From UBA1801 sp035353395 (GTDB taxonomy: Bacteria > Acidobacteriota > Holophagae > Holophagales > Holophagaceae): DNA of 64,000 nt. The number at the start of each line of letters is the position of its first letter. The first letter of the stretch is position 1. The stretch spans positions 1 to 64,000 of the forward strand of contig DAOPZL010000013.1 of the NCBI GenBank assembly GCA_035353395.1. The letters run 5' to 3'. This document shows positions 9,025 through 18,284 of this stretch, piece by piece. Both the position numbers and the translations under genes were made by a program. Under the pieces are notes generated by a model. It was not told the origin of the DNA. It did no database searches and saw only the letters and a list, made by a program, of their open reading frames with translations.

Positions 9025-10977
9025 CTACCGGGAGATCGCGTGCTTCCTGCTCCACCGGTAGAGGGTCATCCGGGAGATCCCCAGGCTGCGCGCGGCCTTG
9101 GCGAAGTTCCAGGCGTTGGCCTCGATCGCCGAGAGGATCGCCGCGCGGTCCAGGGTCCGGCCGGGATCCGGCGGAGCGGCCTGGGCAGGGGCAGGCCTCG
9201 ACTCGGGCAGCATGAGGTCCTGCGCCTCGATCACGGGCCGCGAGGAGGTCGCCGCCGCCCGCATGACCACGTTCTTGAGCTCCCGGATGTTGCCCGGCCA
9301 GGGGTAGGCATCCAGCGACTCCAGGGCCTCCGGGGAGAACCGCAGGCCGCTCCGGTGCAGGGCCGACTCCGCCTCGGCGAGGAAGAGGCCCGCCAGGAGG
9401 ATGGCATCGCCCTTGCGCTCACGGAGGGGAGGGACGGCGATGGAGAGGACGTTCAGGCGGTAGTAGAGATCCTCCCGGAACCGGCCCATGCGGATCTCCT
9501 CCTCCAGGGGCTTGTTGGTCGCGGCCACGATCCGCACGTCCACCGGCCGGGGCGTGAATCCGCCCAGGCGCACCACCTCGCGCTCCTGCAGGACCCTGAG
9601 AAGCGCCGTCTGGGCCGACAGGGGCAGCTCGCTGATCTCGTCCAGGAAAAGGGTCCCGCCGTCGGCCAGTTCGCACCGGCCCGTGTTGCCTTCCCGCTTC
9701 GCCCCCGTGAACGCCCCGGCCTCGTAGCCGAAGAGTTCCGCCTCGATCAGCTGCTGGGGGAGCCCGCCGCAGTTGACCGCGACGAAGGGTCCCGCCTGCC
9801 TGCGGCTCGAGGCGTGGATGGAGTGGGCGAACAGTTCCTTGCCGGTCCCGGACTCCCCGCAGAGGATGACGGGCAGCTCGTTCCCCGCGGCCACGCGGGC
9901 GAGCCGGACGGCCTCCCCGAGCGCCCCCGACTGTCCGTGGATGTCGCTGAAGTCATAGCGTGCGGAAGGCGCGGCGGGCCTCCGGACCCGCACGGACCGG
10001 CCGGCCTCCCGCAGGCGCAGGATGGCGCCGACCGCCGTGTTCTCGTGGCGCACGATCGAGGCGGTGATGGGCTGGCCGTCGGGCGAGACGAGTGCGACTT
10101 CGCCCTGGCCGGCGTGGCGGAAGGCCTGGCTGACGGCTTCCCGCAGGCCGGGGGGGAGGCTGGCTGATTCCAGGAGCCGGCGCCGGTTCGCGGCATCGTT
10201 CATGGCGATGACCCGGCCGCGGGTGTCCACCGCGAGGAGGGCGTCCCCGGCCTCGTGGGCGGCCCGGAAGGCGTAGCGCACGACCTCGGTCCGCACGCTG
10301 AGGGCCGCCTGGATCCGTTCCTGGATGGCCCTCGCGATCGCCTGGACGACCATCAGGGCCTGGCGCCGCCTCACGTCCCAGGGCCCCGTGAGGTCCACGA
10401 TCCCGATGGGCTCGGGGCTGCCCGCGATCCGGATCGGGGCCGCCGCGCAGCTCCATTGCTGCCACAGCTCGACGTAGTGTTCGGAGGCGAACACTTCCAC
10501 GGGCCGTCCCTCGGCCAGGGACGTTCCGGGGCCGTTCGTGCCCGCGGACCCCTCGGCCCAGTTCGTGCCCGGCCTGAAGCTCGTGGCCTCGAGCCCGTCG
10601 ATGATGCGCGGGTCGCCCTCGATGGAGAGCATCCAGCCGTCCTTGTCGAAGTAGGCCAGGGCGTGGTCGGCCAGGTCCAGGCGGCCGGCGAAGTCCCTCA
10701 GCACCGGCTGGACGATCCCGAAGACTTCGTCGCAGCGGCACCGGTCGAGGAGCGCCTCCCCGGACTCGACGTAGGCCGGCTGAAGGGCCCCCGGATCGAG
10801 CCGGTGCGCCTCCTTCGTGCGCAGCCACGAGTTCGAGATCACCTCGCCCACGCCCGCCGGCACGATCCCCTTGGCCAGGAATTCCTGCCAGGCCCGCTCG
10901 ACGGACAGGCGCCGCTCCAGGCGCTCCGATTTCGAGTGCAGCGAGCCGATGGGAGCGGGAGGACGGACCAGGCTCAT
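9025..10977 (-). CDS. Sigma-54-dependent transcriptional activator, AcoR-like
   Basis: A 650-residue enhancer-binding protein. Residues about 85-215 form a GAF-like sensory region and 235-325 a PAS-like one. The AAA+ domain carries Walker A GESGTGKE (about 374-381), the sigma-54 contact loop GAFTGA (421-426) and Walker B TLFLDEIS (442-449). A Fis-type HTH lies at about 620-648. AcoR relatives sense small metabolites such as acetoin. ATG 10977 is chosen because GGAG sits 8 bp upstream; ATG 10989 is an alternative. It diverges from the polyferredoxin/AOR/hydrogenase genes, whose promoter region holds a matching dyad and a -24/-12 element, so it is the likely activator. Confidence 0.93.
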   Translation of the reverse strand: MSLVRPPAPIGSLHSKSERLERRLSVERAWQEFLAKGIVPAGVGEVISNSWLRTKEAHRLDPGALQPAYVESGEALLDRCRCDEVFGIVQPVLRDFAGRLDLADHALAYFDKDGWMLSIEGDPRIIDGLEATSFRPGTNWAEGSAGTNGPGTSLAEGRPVEVFASEHYVELWQQWSCAAAPIRIAGSPEPIGIVDLTGPWDVRRRQALMVVQAIARAIQERIQAALSVRTEVVRYAFRAAHEAGDALLAVDTRGRVIAMNDAANRRRLLESASLPPGLREAVSQAFRHAGQGEVALVSPDGQPITASIVRHENTAVGAILRLREAGRSVRVRRPAAPSARYDFSDIHGQSGALGEAVRLARVAAGNELPVILCGESGTGKELFAHSIHASSRRQAGPFVAVNCGGLPQQLIEAELFGYEAGAFTGAKREGNTGRCELADGGTLFLDEISELPLSAQTALLRVLQEREVVRLGGFTPRPVDVRIVAATNKPLEEEIRMGRFREDLYYRLNVLSIAVPPLRERKGDAILLAGLFLAEAESALHRSGLRFSPEALESLDAYPWPGNIRELKNVVMRAAATSSRPVIEAQDLMLPESRPAPAQAAPPDPGRTLDRAAILSAIEANAWNFAKAARSLGISRMTLYRWSRKHAISR

Positions 10978-11063
10978 ACGAAACTCCATGATAGCAAAAA
11001 ATTGGTTCTTCCATCGGTTTTTCCGAGGAACCTCCTGGGGGGACTGTGACAGTGCGGGCGATG

Positions 11064-11081
11064 CATGTGACATGTCACATG
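11064..11081. promoter_or_regulatory. 18-bp palindromic operator, candidate activator site
   Basis: CATGTGACATGTCACATG is a perfect 18-bp palindrome. Related half-sites flank it: TGTGAC at 11045-11050 and TGTCAC at 11082-11087. It lies about 95-125 bp upstream of the predicted sigma-54 transcription start, the usual spacing for an enhancer-binding protein, and about 85 bp upstream of the activator's own start codon. It could serve both activation of the operon and autoregulation. Confidence 0.65.
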
Positions 11082-11160
11082 TGTCACGCGCGGAGCCCGA
11101 GGCTTTCTGGAAAGTGCAGTAAACAATGCCGCTACGATCCGGGAGCTCCCCGGGCGGCCG

Positions 11161-11178
11161 TTGGCGCGAGCGTTGCTG
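11161..11178 (+). promoter_or_regulatory. Sigma-54 (-24/-12) promoter of the AOR-hydrogenase operon
   Basis: TTGGCGCGAGCGTTGCTG matches the sigma-54 consensus TTGGCACG-N4-TTGCT with one mismatch. The invariant GG (11163-11164) and GC (11175-11176) have the required 12-bp register. Transcription would start near 11188, giving a leader of about 120 bases before the first gene. The adjacent divergent sigma-54 activator strongly supports the assignment. Confidence 0.8.
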
Positions 11179-11310
11179 GATGAACCGCGGATCCGGGCCT
11201 CGGATCCCGAGTTCCTCCTTCCCTCGCCGATTTTCCACCGCGGGTCTCGATGTCCGCGGATGCCTGTCCGTTTCCCGCTTCTTCTCCAATCCCAGTCAAG
11301 GAGAACGTCC

Positions 11311-11787
11311 ATGACGAAAGTCCTGATGATCCATCCCGACAAGTGCACGGGATGCCACAACTGCACCCTCGCCTGCTCCTTCGGGCACGAGAGCCAGTTC
11401 CGCCCGGCGGCGACGCGCATCCACGTCTACACCTGGGAGCGCGAAGGCTTCTCCGTGCCCATGATGTGCCAGCAGTGCGACGAGGCCTCCTGCATGAAGG
11501 TCTGTCCCACCGGGGCCCTGTCCCGGCAGAAGGGGACGGCGATGGTCGAGTACGACCGGGCCAAGTGCATCGGCTGCCGGATGTGCACGCTGGCCTGTCC
11601 CTTCGGCAACGCGGTCTACGACGGCGCCACGGGCGCGATCCTCAAGTGCGACCAGTGCGGTGGCGCCCCGGAATGCGTGAAGGCCTGCCCCAGCATGGCC
11701 CTCGAGTTCGTGGACGACTCCATCTCGACCCGGTCCCGCAAGAAGTCCTTCGCCGCCAAGTTCAAGGCGGCCTTCCAGGAGGTGTAG
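11311..11787 (+). CDS. Polyferredoxin electron-transfer subunit of aldehyde oxidoreductase (AorA-like)
   Basis: A 158-residue protein with four Cys clusters: CTGCHNCTLAC near residue 12, CQQCDEASCMKVC near 53, CIGCRMCTLAC near 81 and CDQCGGAPECVKAC near 105. This is the four [4Fe-4S] HycB/DmsB/AorA pattern. No signal peptide is seen, so it should be cytoplasmic. It starts at ATG 11311 behind AAGGAG. Two bases separate its stop from the catalytic subunit's ATG. It would carry electrons from the tungsten enzyme to a downstream acceptor, possibly the hydrogenase encoded in the same run. Confidence 0.92.
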   Translation: MTKVLMIHPDKCTGCHNCTLACSFGHESQFRPAATRIHVYTWEREGFSVPMMCQQCDEASCMKVCPTGALSRQKGTAMVEYDRAKCIGCRMCTLACPFGNAVYDGATGAILKCDQCGGAPECVKACPSMALEFVDDSISTRSRKKSFAAKFKAAFQEV

Positions 11788-11789
11788 CG

Positions 11790-13595
11790 ATGTACGGATG
11801 GTGCGGAACGGTCCTCCGCGTGAACCTCACGGAGGGGACGATCAGGAAGGAAGCGACGAACATGGAGGACGCACGGCGCTTCATCGGCGCCCGGGGCCTG
11901 GGCTCCAAGGTCTTCTCGGACGAGGTGGATCCCGGCATGGATCCGCTCTCCCCCGGGAACAAGATGATCTTCGCGCCGGGCCCCTTCTCGGGCACCTTCG
12001 CCCCCTCGGGCGGACGCTACGAAGTCGTGACCAAGGCTCCCCTGACCGGCACGATCGCCGCTTCCAATTCCGGCGGCTCCTTCGGTCCCGAGCTGAAGTA
12101 CGCCGGCTATGACCTGGTGATCATCGAGGGGAAGGCCCCGAAGCCCGTCTATCTCTGGATCAAGGACGGCCAGGTGGAGCTTCGGGACGCGTCCCACGTC
12201 TGGGGCAAGCAGGTCCCGGAGACCACGGACCTGCTGCGGGCGGAGACCGACGAGGAGGCGAAGGTGGCCTGCATCGGACCCGCCGGGGAGAACCAGGTCC
12301 TCTTCGCGTCCATCATGAACGAGATGCACCGGGCCGCCGGGCGCTCCGGCGTGGGCGCCGTCATGGGCTCCAAGAATCTCAAGGCCGTGGTCGTCGTCGG
12401 CACGGGCGCCGTCAAGGTGGCCGACCCGAAGGCCTTCAAGCAGGCCGTCCAGAAGGCCCGCGAGGGCGTGCGCGCCCACCCCGTGGGCGGGGCCGGGCTC
12501 AAGGCCTACGGCACCGACGTCCTGGTCAACATCCTGAACGAGACCGGGGCGCTCCCCACGCGCAACTTCCAGGACGGCTACTTCCCCACGGCCAACAAGG
12601 TGGGCGGGGAGACCCTCGCCGAGGGCCAGCTCGTGCGCGCGAAGGGATGCTACGCCTGCGTGATCAGCTGCGGGCGCGTGACCAAGGTCGCCAATCCCAT
12701 GTGCGCGGGCGAGGGGGAGGGCCCGGAGTACGAAGCCGCGTGGAGCATGGGGCCGGACTGCGACGTGGACGACCTCGACGCCGTCGTCAAGGCCAACTTC
12801 CTGTGCAACGAGTACGGCATGGACAGCATCACCCTGGGCTCCACCATCGCCTGCGCCATGGACCTCTTCGAGGCCGGGCACATCACCCTCGAGGACACCG
12901 AGGGCCTCGACCTGCGCTTCGGCAACGCCAAGGCCATCCTGGAGGCGACGAAGCTCACCGCCCTGGGCCAGGGCTTCGGCAGGAAGCTGGGGCTGGGCTC
13001 CTACCGGCTGGCGGAGTCCTTCGGCCATCCGGAGTTCTCCATGACCGTGAAGAAGCAGGAGATGCCCGCCTACGACCCTCGGGCCATCCAGGGGATCGGC
13101 CTCAACTACGCGACCAGCAACCGCGGCGGCTGCCACGTGCGCGGCTACACCATCTCCGTGGAAGTGCTCGGCTGCGGCGCCAAGCTGGATCCCCACGTGG
13201 TCGCGGAGAAGCCATACTGGGTCAAGCTCTTCCAGGACCTCACGGCCGCCATCGACTCCTCCGGGGCCTGCCTCTTCGGGACCTTCGGCATGACCGGAGA
13301 GGATTTCGCGGCCATGCTGACGGCGCTGACGGGCGTCACCTACACCCTCGAGGACTACCTCAAGGCGGGGGAGCGGGTCTGGAACCTGGAGCGCAGCTTC
13401 AACCTCAAGGCCGGCTTCTCGCACGTGGACGACAACCTGCCCGAGCGCCTGCTCAAGTGCCCGATCAAGACCGGCCCCTCGAAGGGCGAGGTGAACCATC
13501 TGGCCGAGATGCTGCCCGAGTACTACAAGCTCCGGGGCTGGGACGAGCAGGGGGTCCCCACCCAGGCGAAGCTCGCGGAACTGGCCCTCGCCTGA
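11790..13595 (+). CDS. Tungsten-type aldehyde:ferredoxin oxidoreductase catalytic subunit (AOR family)
   Basis: A 601-residue protein of normal AOR length. Visible family features are RFIGARGLGSKVFSDEV near residues 29-45, GPFSGTFAPSGGRYEVVTKA near 67-86 and HRAAGRSGVGAVMGSKNLKA near 181-200, which belong to the bis-pterin-binding N-terminal region. The [4Fe-4S] ligands are CYACVISC near 288-295 and the distal Cys of GACLFGTFG near 493. The enzyme oxidises an aldehyde to the acid and reduces ferredoxin at low potential. The specific aldehyde is not readable from sequence. A MoaD-like gene follows, as in other AOR operons. Confidence 0.93.
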   Translation: MYGWCGTVLRVNLTEGTIRKEATNMEDARRFIGARGLGSKVFSDEVDPGMDPLSPGNKMIFAPGPFSGTFAPSGGRYEVVTKAPLTGTIAASNSGGSFGPELKYAGYDLVIIEGKAPKPVYLWIKDGQVELRDASHVWGKQVPETTDLLRAETDEEAKVACIGPAGENQVLFASIMNEMHRAAGRSGVGAVMGSKNLKAVVVVGTGAVKVADPKAFKQAVQKAREGVRAHPVGGAGLKAYGTDVLVNILNETGALPTRNFQDGYFPTANKVGGETLAEGQLVRAKGCYACVISCGRVTKVANPMCAGEGEGPEYEAAWSMGPDCDVDDLDAVVKANFLCNEYGMDSITLGSTIACAMDLFEAGHITLEDTEGLDLRFGNAKAILEATKLTALGQGFGRKLGLGSYRLAESFGHPEFSMTVKKQEMPAYDPRAIQGIGLNYATSNRGGCHVRGYTISVEVLGCGAKLDPHVVAEKPYWVKLFQDLTAAIDSSGACLFGTFGMTGEDFAAMLTALTGVTYTLEDYLKAGERVWNLERSFNLKAGFSHVDDNLPERLLKCPIKTGPSKGEVNHLAEMLPEYYKLRGWDEQGVPTQAKLAELALA

Positions 13596-13605
13596 AGGTG
13601 GAAGG

Positions 13606-13878
13606 ATGCGCGTCAAGTATTTCGCCGACGTCCGGGCCCTCACCGGAAGGCTCGAGCAGGAATGGTCCCGGCCGGCCGCGACGCTCCGCGAGCTCCTCAT
13701 GGGGCTCGCGGAGCAGCACGGCGAGGCGTTCCGGAAGCGCGTCCTGCCGGACGGCCACCTCAGCGACACGATCATCGTGCTCGTCAACGGCCAGCACGAG
13801 ACCCACCTGGACGGGCTCGACACCCGGCTCACGCCGGAGGACACCATCAGTCTTTTCCCGATGGTCGCGGGCGGGTGA
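13606..13878 (+). CDS. MoaD/ThiS-family sulfur carrier protein
   Basis: A 90-residue beta-grasp protein ending in the Gly-Gly tail (FPMVAGG) that is adenylated and thiocarboxylated in MoaD proteins. It would supply dithiolene sulfur for tungsto- or molybdopterin. A dedicated MoaD-like gene is common beside AOR genes, such as aorD of Aromatoleum. It begins 10 bp after the AOR stop, behind GGTGGAAGG. No MoaE or ThiF-type partner is in the window. Confidence 0.88.
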   Translation: MRVKYFADVRALTGRLEQEWSRPAATLRELLMGLAEQHGEAFRKRVLPDGHLSDTIIVLVNGQHETHLDGLDTRLTPEDTISLFPMVAGG

Positions 13879-13936
13879 GTCGTGCAACTCCTGATCTCCG
13901 CGCCGATCCGGGGCGGGCTTCCTTGTCGAGGTTTCC

Positions 13937-16906
13937 GTGAGTAGTCAGGTCCTGGTCCTCCTTCCGCTCGGCGCGCTCCTCGCCGGAGTCGTCCTGCAGC
14001 TGCTCCTGGGAAGACTGCTCACGCCCCACCAGCAGGGCTGGCTCGCCTTCCTGGCCGCCCTGGCGGCCCTGGGCGGCGTCGCGGCGGCCTGGCCCGCGGT
14101 CTCCGCGGGACGGCTGGTCGAGTCCTCCTTCGGCCGCTGGGACGGCCCCATCCAGCTCGCCTACCGGATCGACGGACTCTCCTTCCTGTTCGCCCTCATG
14201 GGCTCGGGCATCGGCACCGCCGTGCTGCTCTATGCCACGACCTACATGGAGCACGAACGCGGAACGACGCGCTTCTACGCCCTGATGCTCACGTTCGTCG
14301 GGGGGCTCATCCACCTCGTCTACACCGCCGACCTCTTCCTGCTCTACCTGAGCTGGGAGGCGGTGGGCGTCTGCTCCTTCCTGCTGGTGGGCTTCTGGTA
14401 CCGCAAGACCGAAGCCGCCTACGGCGCCCGCAAGGTGCTGACCATGACCCACCTCACGGGCTACGGCCTGCTGGCCGCGGTGGTGCTGATCTACGCGCGC
14501 ACCGGCTCCACGCTCTGGACGGACCCCAAGGTGCAGGCCTCCCTCACCACCGGCCTGTTCCTGTTCATCCTGGTGGCAGCCCTGGCGAAGTCGGTCCAGT
14601 TCCCTGTGCACACCTGGATTCCCGACGCCATGGCCGCCCCCACCCCCGTCAGCGCGCTGCTGCACGCGGCCTGCTATGTCAAGGCCGGGGTCTACCTGGT
14701 GGCCAGGCTGCACACCTTCGGCCCCTGGCCCGCCGCCTGGAGCCTGACGCTCGCCTGGGCGGGGGCGGCCACGCTGCTGATCGGGGCCCTCCTGGCCCTG
14801 GCCCAGCAGGATCTCAAGCGGCTCCTGGCTTTCTCGACCGTCAGCCAGATCGGCTACATGATGCTCGGCCTGGGCATCGGCACGCCCCTGGGCATCGCCG
14901 CGGGCCTGCTCCACTGCCTCAACCACGGCCTCTTCAAGGGAGGCCTCTTCCTGTGCGCCGGCGCGGTCCAGCACGCCACCGGGACCCGCGACATGGACCG
15001 CCTGGGCGGTCTCGCGCGGGCCATGCCGCGCACCGCCGCGCTGTGGTTCGTCGTGACCGGCAGCATCATGGGCGTGCCCCTCCTGAACGGCTTCGTCAGC
15101 AAGTGGCTGCTCTACAACGCCGCCCTGGCCGCGGGGCAGCCCCTCCTGGCCCTGGTCCCCTGGGTGGGCAGCATCATCACCGTCTTCATGCTCCTCAAGG
15201 CCACCAGCGGCGTCTTCCTGGGCTCCGAGGGACCGGCGTCCGGCCAGGCCCACGAAGCCTCCTGGCCGATGCTCGCCGGCATCGGGATCCTTGCCGGCGG
15301 CTGCATCCTGCTCGGCGTCGCGCCCCAGCTCGGGATCGCCCACCTCGTCAATCCCGCGCTGTCGGCCGTGGGCTGCGCCCCGCTCACGGGCATCGGCTGG
15401 TTCGGGATCATGACCGGCCAGGGCACCTGGCTCGCCACCGGCGGGCTGCTGCTCGGGCTCGCGGCCATGGCCGCGGGAACGCTGGTCTACCGGCTGTCCC
15501 AGCCCGCCCGGGGCCTTGCCGCCGCAGGCGCCGCGGCGGTCTTCACCGGGGGAGAACCCCTGGGGCCGGGCGGAAGGCTGGGCGCCAGCGACTTCTCGCG
15601 CATCGTCAGCGGCGGGATCGCCCCCTTCTACCGGGGCGTGGATTCCGACCGGCTCTACCTCTTCCTGTGGCGCGCCCTGGGGCGCCTGGCCGCGGCTTGC
15701 CATGATCTGGCCCGCTGGGCCGAGGCCAGGGCCGTCCTCCTCCTCGTGGCCCTGTCCCTGGTCCTCGGCGCGGCCGCATGGCTCGTTCCGGCTGCCGCGC
15801 CCGCCGTGCTCCCGGCCGAGCCGGTCCTGCCCGCCGTCTTTCCCGGGGGCGTGGCCCTGGCCTTCGCCGGTCTGCTGCTGGCGTGCCTCCAGGCTCCCCG
15901 CACCCGGCCCCTGGCGCTGCCCTTCGCCGTCTCGGGCGCGCTGGCCCTCGCGGGCCTGGCGTTCGCCCACGGCCTGCCCCGCGCCGTCCTGCTCGAGGCC
16001 TCGGCCGTCGCCGCGCTGCTCATGATGCGGAAGCACGCGGCCGCGAAGGCCTACCTGGCGGCCGTCGCGCTTTCCGCCCTGGGGACCGTCGGCGGGGCCT
16101 GGGCGGTGGAGGAGGGACATCGTGGTCTCGCCCTCGCGCTCCTGCTGCCCGGGATCGGCATCAAGCTCGGGCTGGTGCCGCTGTCCCTCTGGCTGCCGGC
16201 CGTGGCCGAGGAGGTCCCCGCGGTCCTGGCGGGCCTCGTCATCGGCGTGGTCGACGTGGCCGCCTTCGCCGAGGTCCTGGTCCTGCGCGGATCCGCCCCC
16301 TGGCTGTTCGCGCCGGCCTGGCCGTGGCTCGTCCTGGGGCTCGCCTCCACGCTCGCCGGCGCCCTGCTCGCGCTGGGCACCCGGCACTTGAAGCGTCTCC
16401 TGGCCTTCTCCACCATCGCCGACATGGGCATGATGCTGACCGCGCTCGTCGCGGGATTCTCCCTCGGCTGGGAAGGAGCCATGCTCGGCGCCGTGGTGCA
16501 CGCCCTGGCCAAGGCCCTGCTCTTCGCGAGTCTCTCCGCGCCCGAAGCCGAAGGAATCTCCCTGGACGATGCCCGGGGGTTGGCGGCGCGCCACCCGCTC
16601 CCCGCCGCGGCCTTCCTGGTGGGGGCCTTCGCGGTGGTGGGAGTCCCGCCCACCTTCGGCTTCCTCGCCCACTGGCGGATCTTCGGCGCCCTGGCTTCCG
16701 CGCCCGGCCTCCTGTTCCCGACCCTGGGCGCGGCCATGCTCATGGTGGCCGTCTACGCACGCGCCATCGGCGTCTTCTGGTGGGGAGGCGATTCCACGGA
16801 GCCCCCGGCCCGGATCTCCCCGGTCCTCTCGGCGGCGCTCCTGCTGCTGATGGTCGTGCTCCTGGCCGCGGGCATCCTGCCCCCGTGGAGCGGGAGGATC
16901 GCATGA
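13937..16906 (+). CDS. Fused double antiporter-like subunit of a membrane-bound hydrogenase
   Basis: A 989-residue membrane protein. Residues 1 to about 480 resemble NuoL/HyfB: SWEAVGVCSFLLVGFW near 136-151, KSVQFPVHTWIPDAMAAPTP near 217-236, and HAACYVKAGVYL near 242-253 with the channel Lys. Residues about 560-989 form a second antiporter-like unit with KLGLVPLSLWLPAVAEEVPA near 742-761, KRLLAFSTIADMGMM near 818-832 and a third Lys in HALAKALLFASL near 855. Group 4 hydrogenases usually encode such units separately. It starts at GTG 13937 behind GAGG, 58 bp after the MoaD-like gene, and its stop overlaps the next start by 4 bp. Confidence 0.88.
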   Translation: MSSQVLVLLPLGALLAGVVLQLLLGRLLTPHQQGWLAFLAALAALGGVAAAWPAVSAGRLVESSFGRWDGPIQLAYRIDGLSFLFALMGSGIGTAVLLYATTYMEHERGTTRFYALMLTFVGGLIHLVYTADLFLLYLSWEAVGVCSFLLVGFWYRKTEAAYGARKVLTMTHLTGYGLLAAVVLIYARTGSTLWTDPKVQASLTTGLFLFILVAALAKSVQFPVHTWIPDAMAAPTPVSALLHAACYVKAGVYLVARLHTFGPWPAAWSLTLAWAGAATLLIGALLALAQQDLKRLLAFSTVSQIGYMMLGLGIGTPLGIAAGLLHCLNHGLFKGGLFLCAGAVQHATGTRDMDRLGGLARAMPRTAALWFVVTGSIMGVPLLNGFVSKWLLYNAALAAGQPLLALVPWVGSIITVFMLLKATSGVFLGSEGPASGQAHEASWPMLAGIGILAGGCILLGVAPQLGIAHLVNPALSAVGCAPLTGIGWFGIMTGQGTWLATGGLLLGLAAMAAGTLVYRLSQPARGLAAAGAAAVFTGGEPLGPGGRLGASDFSRIVSGGIAPFYRGVDSDRLYLFLWRALGRLAAACHDLARWAEARAVLLLVALSLVLGAAAWLVPAAAPAVLPAEPVLPAVFPGGVALAFAGLLLACLQAPRTRPLALPFAVSGALALAGLAFAHGLPRAVLLEASAVAALLMMRKHAAAKAYLAAVALSALGTVGGAWAVEEGHRGLALALLLPGIGIKLGLVPLSLWLPAVAEEVPAVLAGLVIGVVDVAAFAEVLVLRGSAPWLFAPAWPWLVLGLASTLAGALLALGTRHLKRLLAFSTIADMGMMLTALVAGFSLGWEGAMLGAVVHALAKALLFASLSAPEAEGISLDDARGLAARHPLPAAAFLVGAFAVVGVPPTFGFLAHWRIFGALASAPGLLFPTLGAAMLMVAVYARAIGVFWWGGDSTEPPARISPVLSAALLLLMVVLLAAGILPPWSGRIA

Positions 16907-17367
16907 GCCCCGTCCTGCAAAAGCCCCTGCTGCGGATCGTCGATCGCGCCCGGCGCAAGTCGGCCTGGCTCTTCCACTTCAACGCTGGTTCCTGCAACGG
17001 CTGCGACATCGAGCTCGTGGCCTGTCTTTCGCCCCGCTACGACGCCGAGCAGCTGGGCATCCGCCTGGAGGGCAGTCCCCGGCACGCGGACATCCTCTGC
17101 GTCACCGGCCCGGTCACCCGGTCGACCCGCCAGGCGCTGGAGACCGTCTACGCGCAGATCCCGGATCCCAAGGTGGTGGTCGCCATCGGATCGTGTCCCG
17201 CCTCCAACAACGTCTTCGACGGGAGCCCCGTGGTGGACGGTCCCCTCGGCCGGATCATCCCGGTGGACGTCTACGTCCCGGGGTGCGCCGCCCGGCCGCA
17301 CGCGATCATCCGCGGGATCGCCGAGGCCATCGAGATCCTGGCCGCTCGAAAGGAGGGGCGACCGTGA
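16903..17367 (+). CDS. Group 4 [NiFe] hydrogenase small subunit (NuoB/HycG-like)
   Basis: A 154-residue cytoplasm-facing subunit. The four proximal-cluster Cys are seen in GSCNGCDIELVA (near residues 28-39), GSCPASNNVF (near 97) and VPGCAARPHA (near 126). It would bind one [4Fe-4S] cluster that exchanges electrons with the Ni-Fe site. It lacks the long extra domain of uptake hydrogenases, which fits group 4 and complex I relatives. It overlaps both neighbours by 4 bp. Confidence 0.92.
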   Translation: MSPVLQKPLLRIVDRARRKSAWLFHFNAGSCNGCDIELVACLSPRYDAEQLGIRLEGSPRHADILCVTGPVTRSTRQALETVYAQIPDPKVVVAIGSCPASNNVFDGSPVVDGPLGRIIPVDVYVPGCAARPHAIIRGIAEAIEILAARKEGRP

Positions 17368-18284
17368 ACCTCTTCCGTGCCCTGCTGTCCCTGCTGGTGT
17401 TCCCGGGCCTCCTTTTCGCCGTTCCCATGGGCTGGCTGATGCTCGGGACCGAACGCAAGCTCACCGCCCGCCTCCAGGGACGCATCGGGCCGCCCCTTTC
17501 CCAGGCCTTCTACGACTTCGTGAAGCTGCTCGCGAAGGCGCCGGTGCCCCGTCCCGCTTCCGACCGGCTCCTGCTCACCGTCCTGCCCCTCCTTTCGGTG
17601 GGGGCCATGCTCGGCGCCCTCGCGCTCCTGCCGGTGGCGAGCCAGGCGGGTGGCTTCGCCGGGGACCTGATCCTGTTCGTGGGCCTCCTCGAACTGGCGC
17701 CCCTCTGCTCCGTGCTCGCGGGTTTCGCGTCGCGCTCCATCTACGGCGAGGTGGGCGCCACCCGGGAGGCCATCCTGAGCATCAGCGGGAACGTGCCGTT
17801 CCTCGTCGCGCTCCTGGCCATGGCGGCCTCCGCCGGCAGCTTCCAGCTCGCGCAGATCGCCGCCGGGACCCCCTGGGCCGTGCGGATTCCCGGCCTGCTC
17901 GCCGTGCTGCTGTGCCTGCCGGTGAAGCTGCGGTTGAACCCCTTCTCCATCGCGAACGCGGAGCAGGAGGTCCTGGCGGGGCCCCTCACCGAGTACGACG
18001 GCGCGCGGCTGGCCCTGTGGGAGCTGGCCCACGCCCTGGAGTGGGTGGTCCTCGCGGGCCTCGCGGCGGTCCTCGTCCTGCCCTTCCGGAACCTGCCCCT
18101 GGCCGCGGGCGTGCCGCTCTTCGCCGCGGCGTCCTGGGCCCTGGTCCCGCTGCTGGCCACCGTGGCCTCGGCCACGGCCCGGCTCAAGCTCCCGCAGGCC
18201 AGCCGATTCCTCTGGCGCTGGGCCCTGCTGGCCTCGGCGGTCACGCTCTGTTCAACCTTCTTCCTGCGCGACTGGAGGCCGTGA
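17364..18284 (+). CDS. Hydrogenase membrane anchor subunit (NuoH/HyfC-like)
   Basis: A 306-residue protein with about eight membrane segments. TERKLTARLQGRIGPPLSQA near residues 28-47 is the conserved NuoH/HyfC loop, and FVKLLAKAPVPRPASD follows it. NPFSIANAEQEVLAGPLTEY near 192-211 is the acidic loop that faces the hydrogenase module. It starts at GTG 17364 behind AGGAGG. The subunit couples the hydrophilic arm to the antiporter arm. Confidence 0.92.
   Translation: MNLFRALLSLLVFPGLLFAVPMGWLMLGTERKLTARLQGRIGPPLSQAFYDFVKLLAKAPVPRPASDRLLLTVLPLLSVGAMLGALALLPVASQAGGFAGDLILFVGLLELAPLCSVLAGFASRSIYGEVGATREAILSISGNVPFLVALLAMAASAGSFQLAQIAAGTPWAVRIPGLLAVLLCLPVKLRLNPFSIANAEQEVLAGPLTEYDGARLALWELAHALEWVVLAGLAAVLVLPFRNLPLAAGVPLFAAASWALVPLLATVASATARLKLPQASRFLWRWALLASAVTLCSTFFLRDWRP

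Noticed and set aside
13847..16672. 941-codon minus-strand open frame opposite the antiporter gene
   Set aside because: Gly/Glu/Gln/Arg-rich translation typical of antisense of a hydrophobic GC-rich gene.
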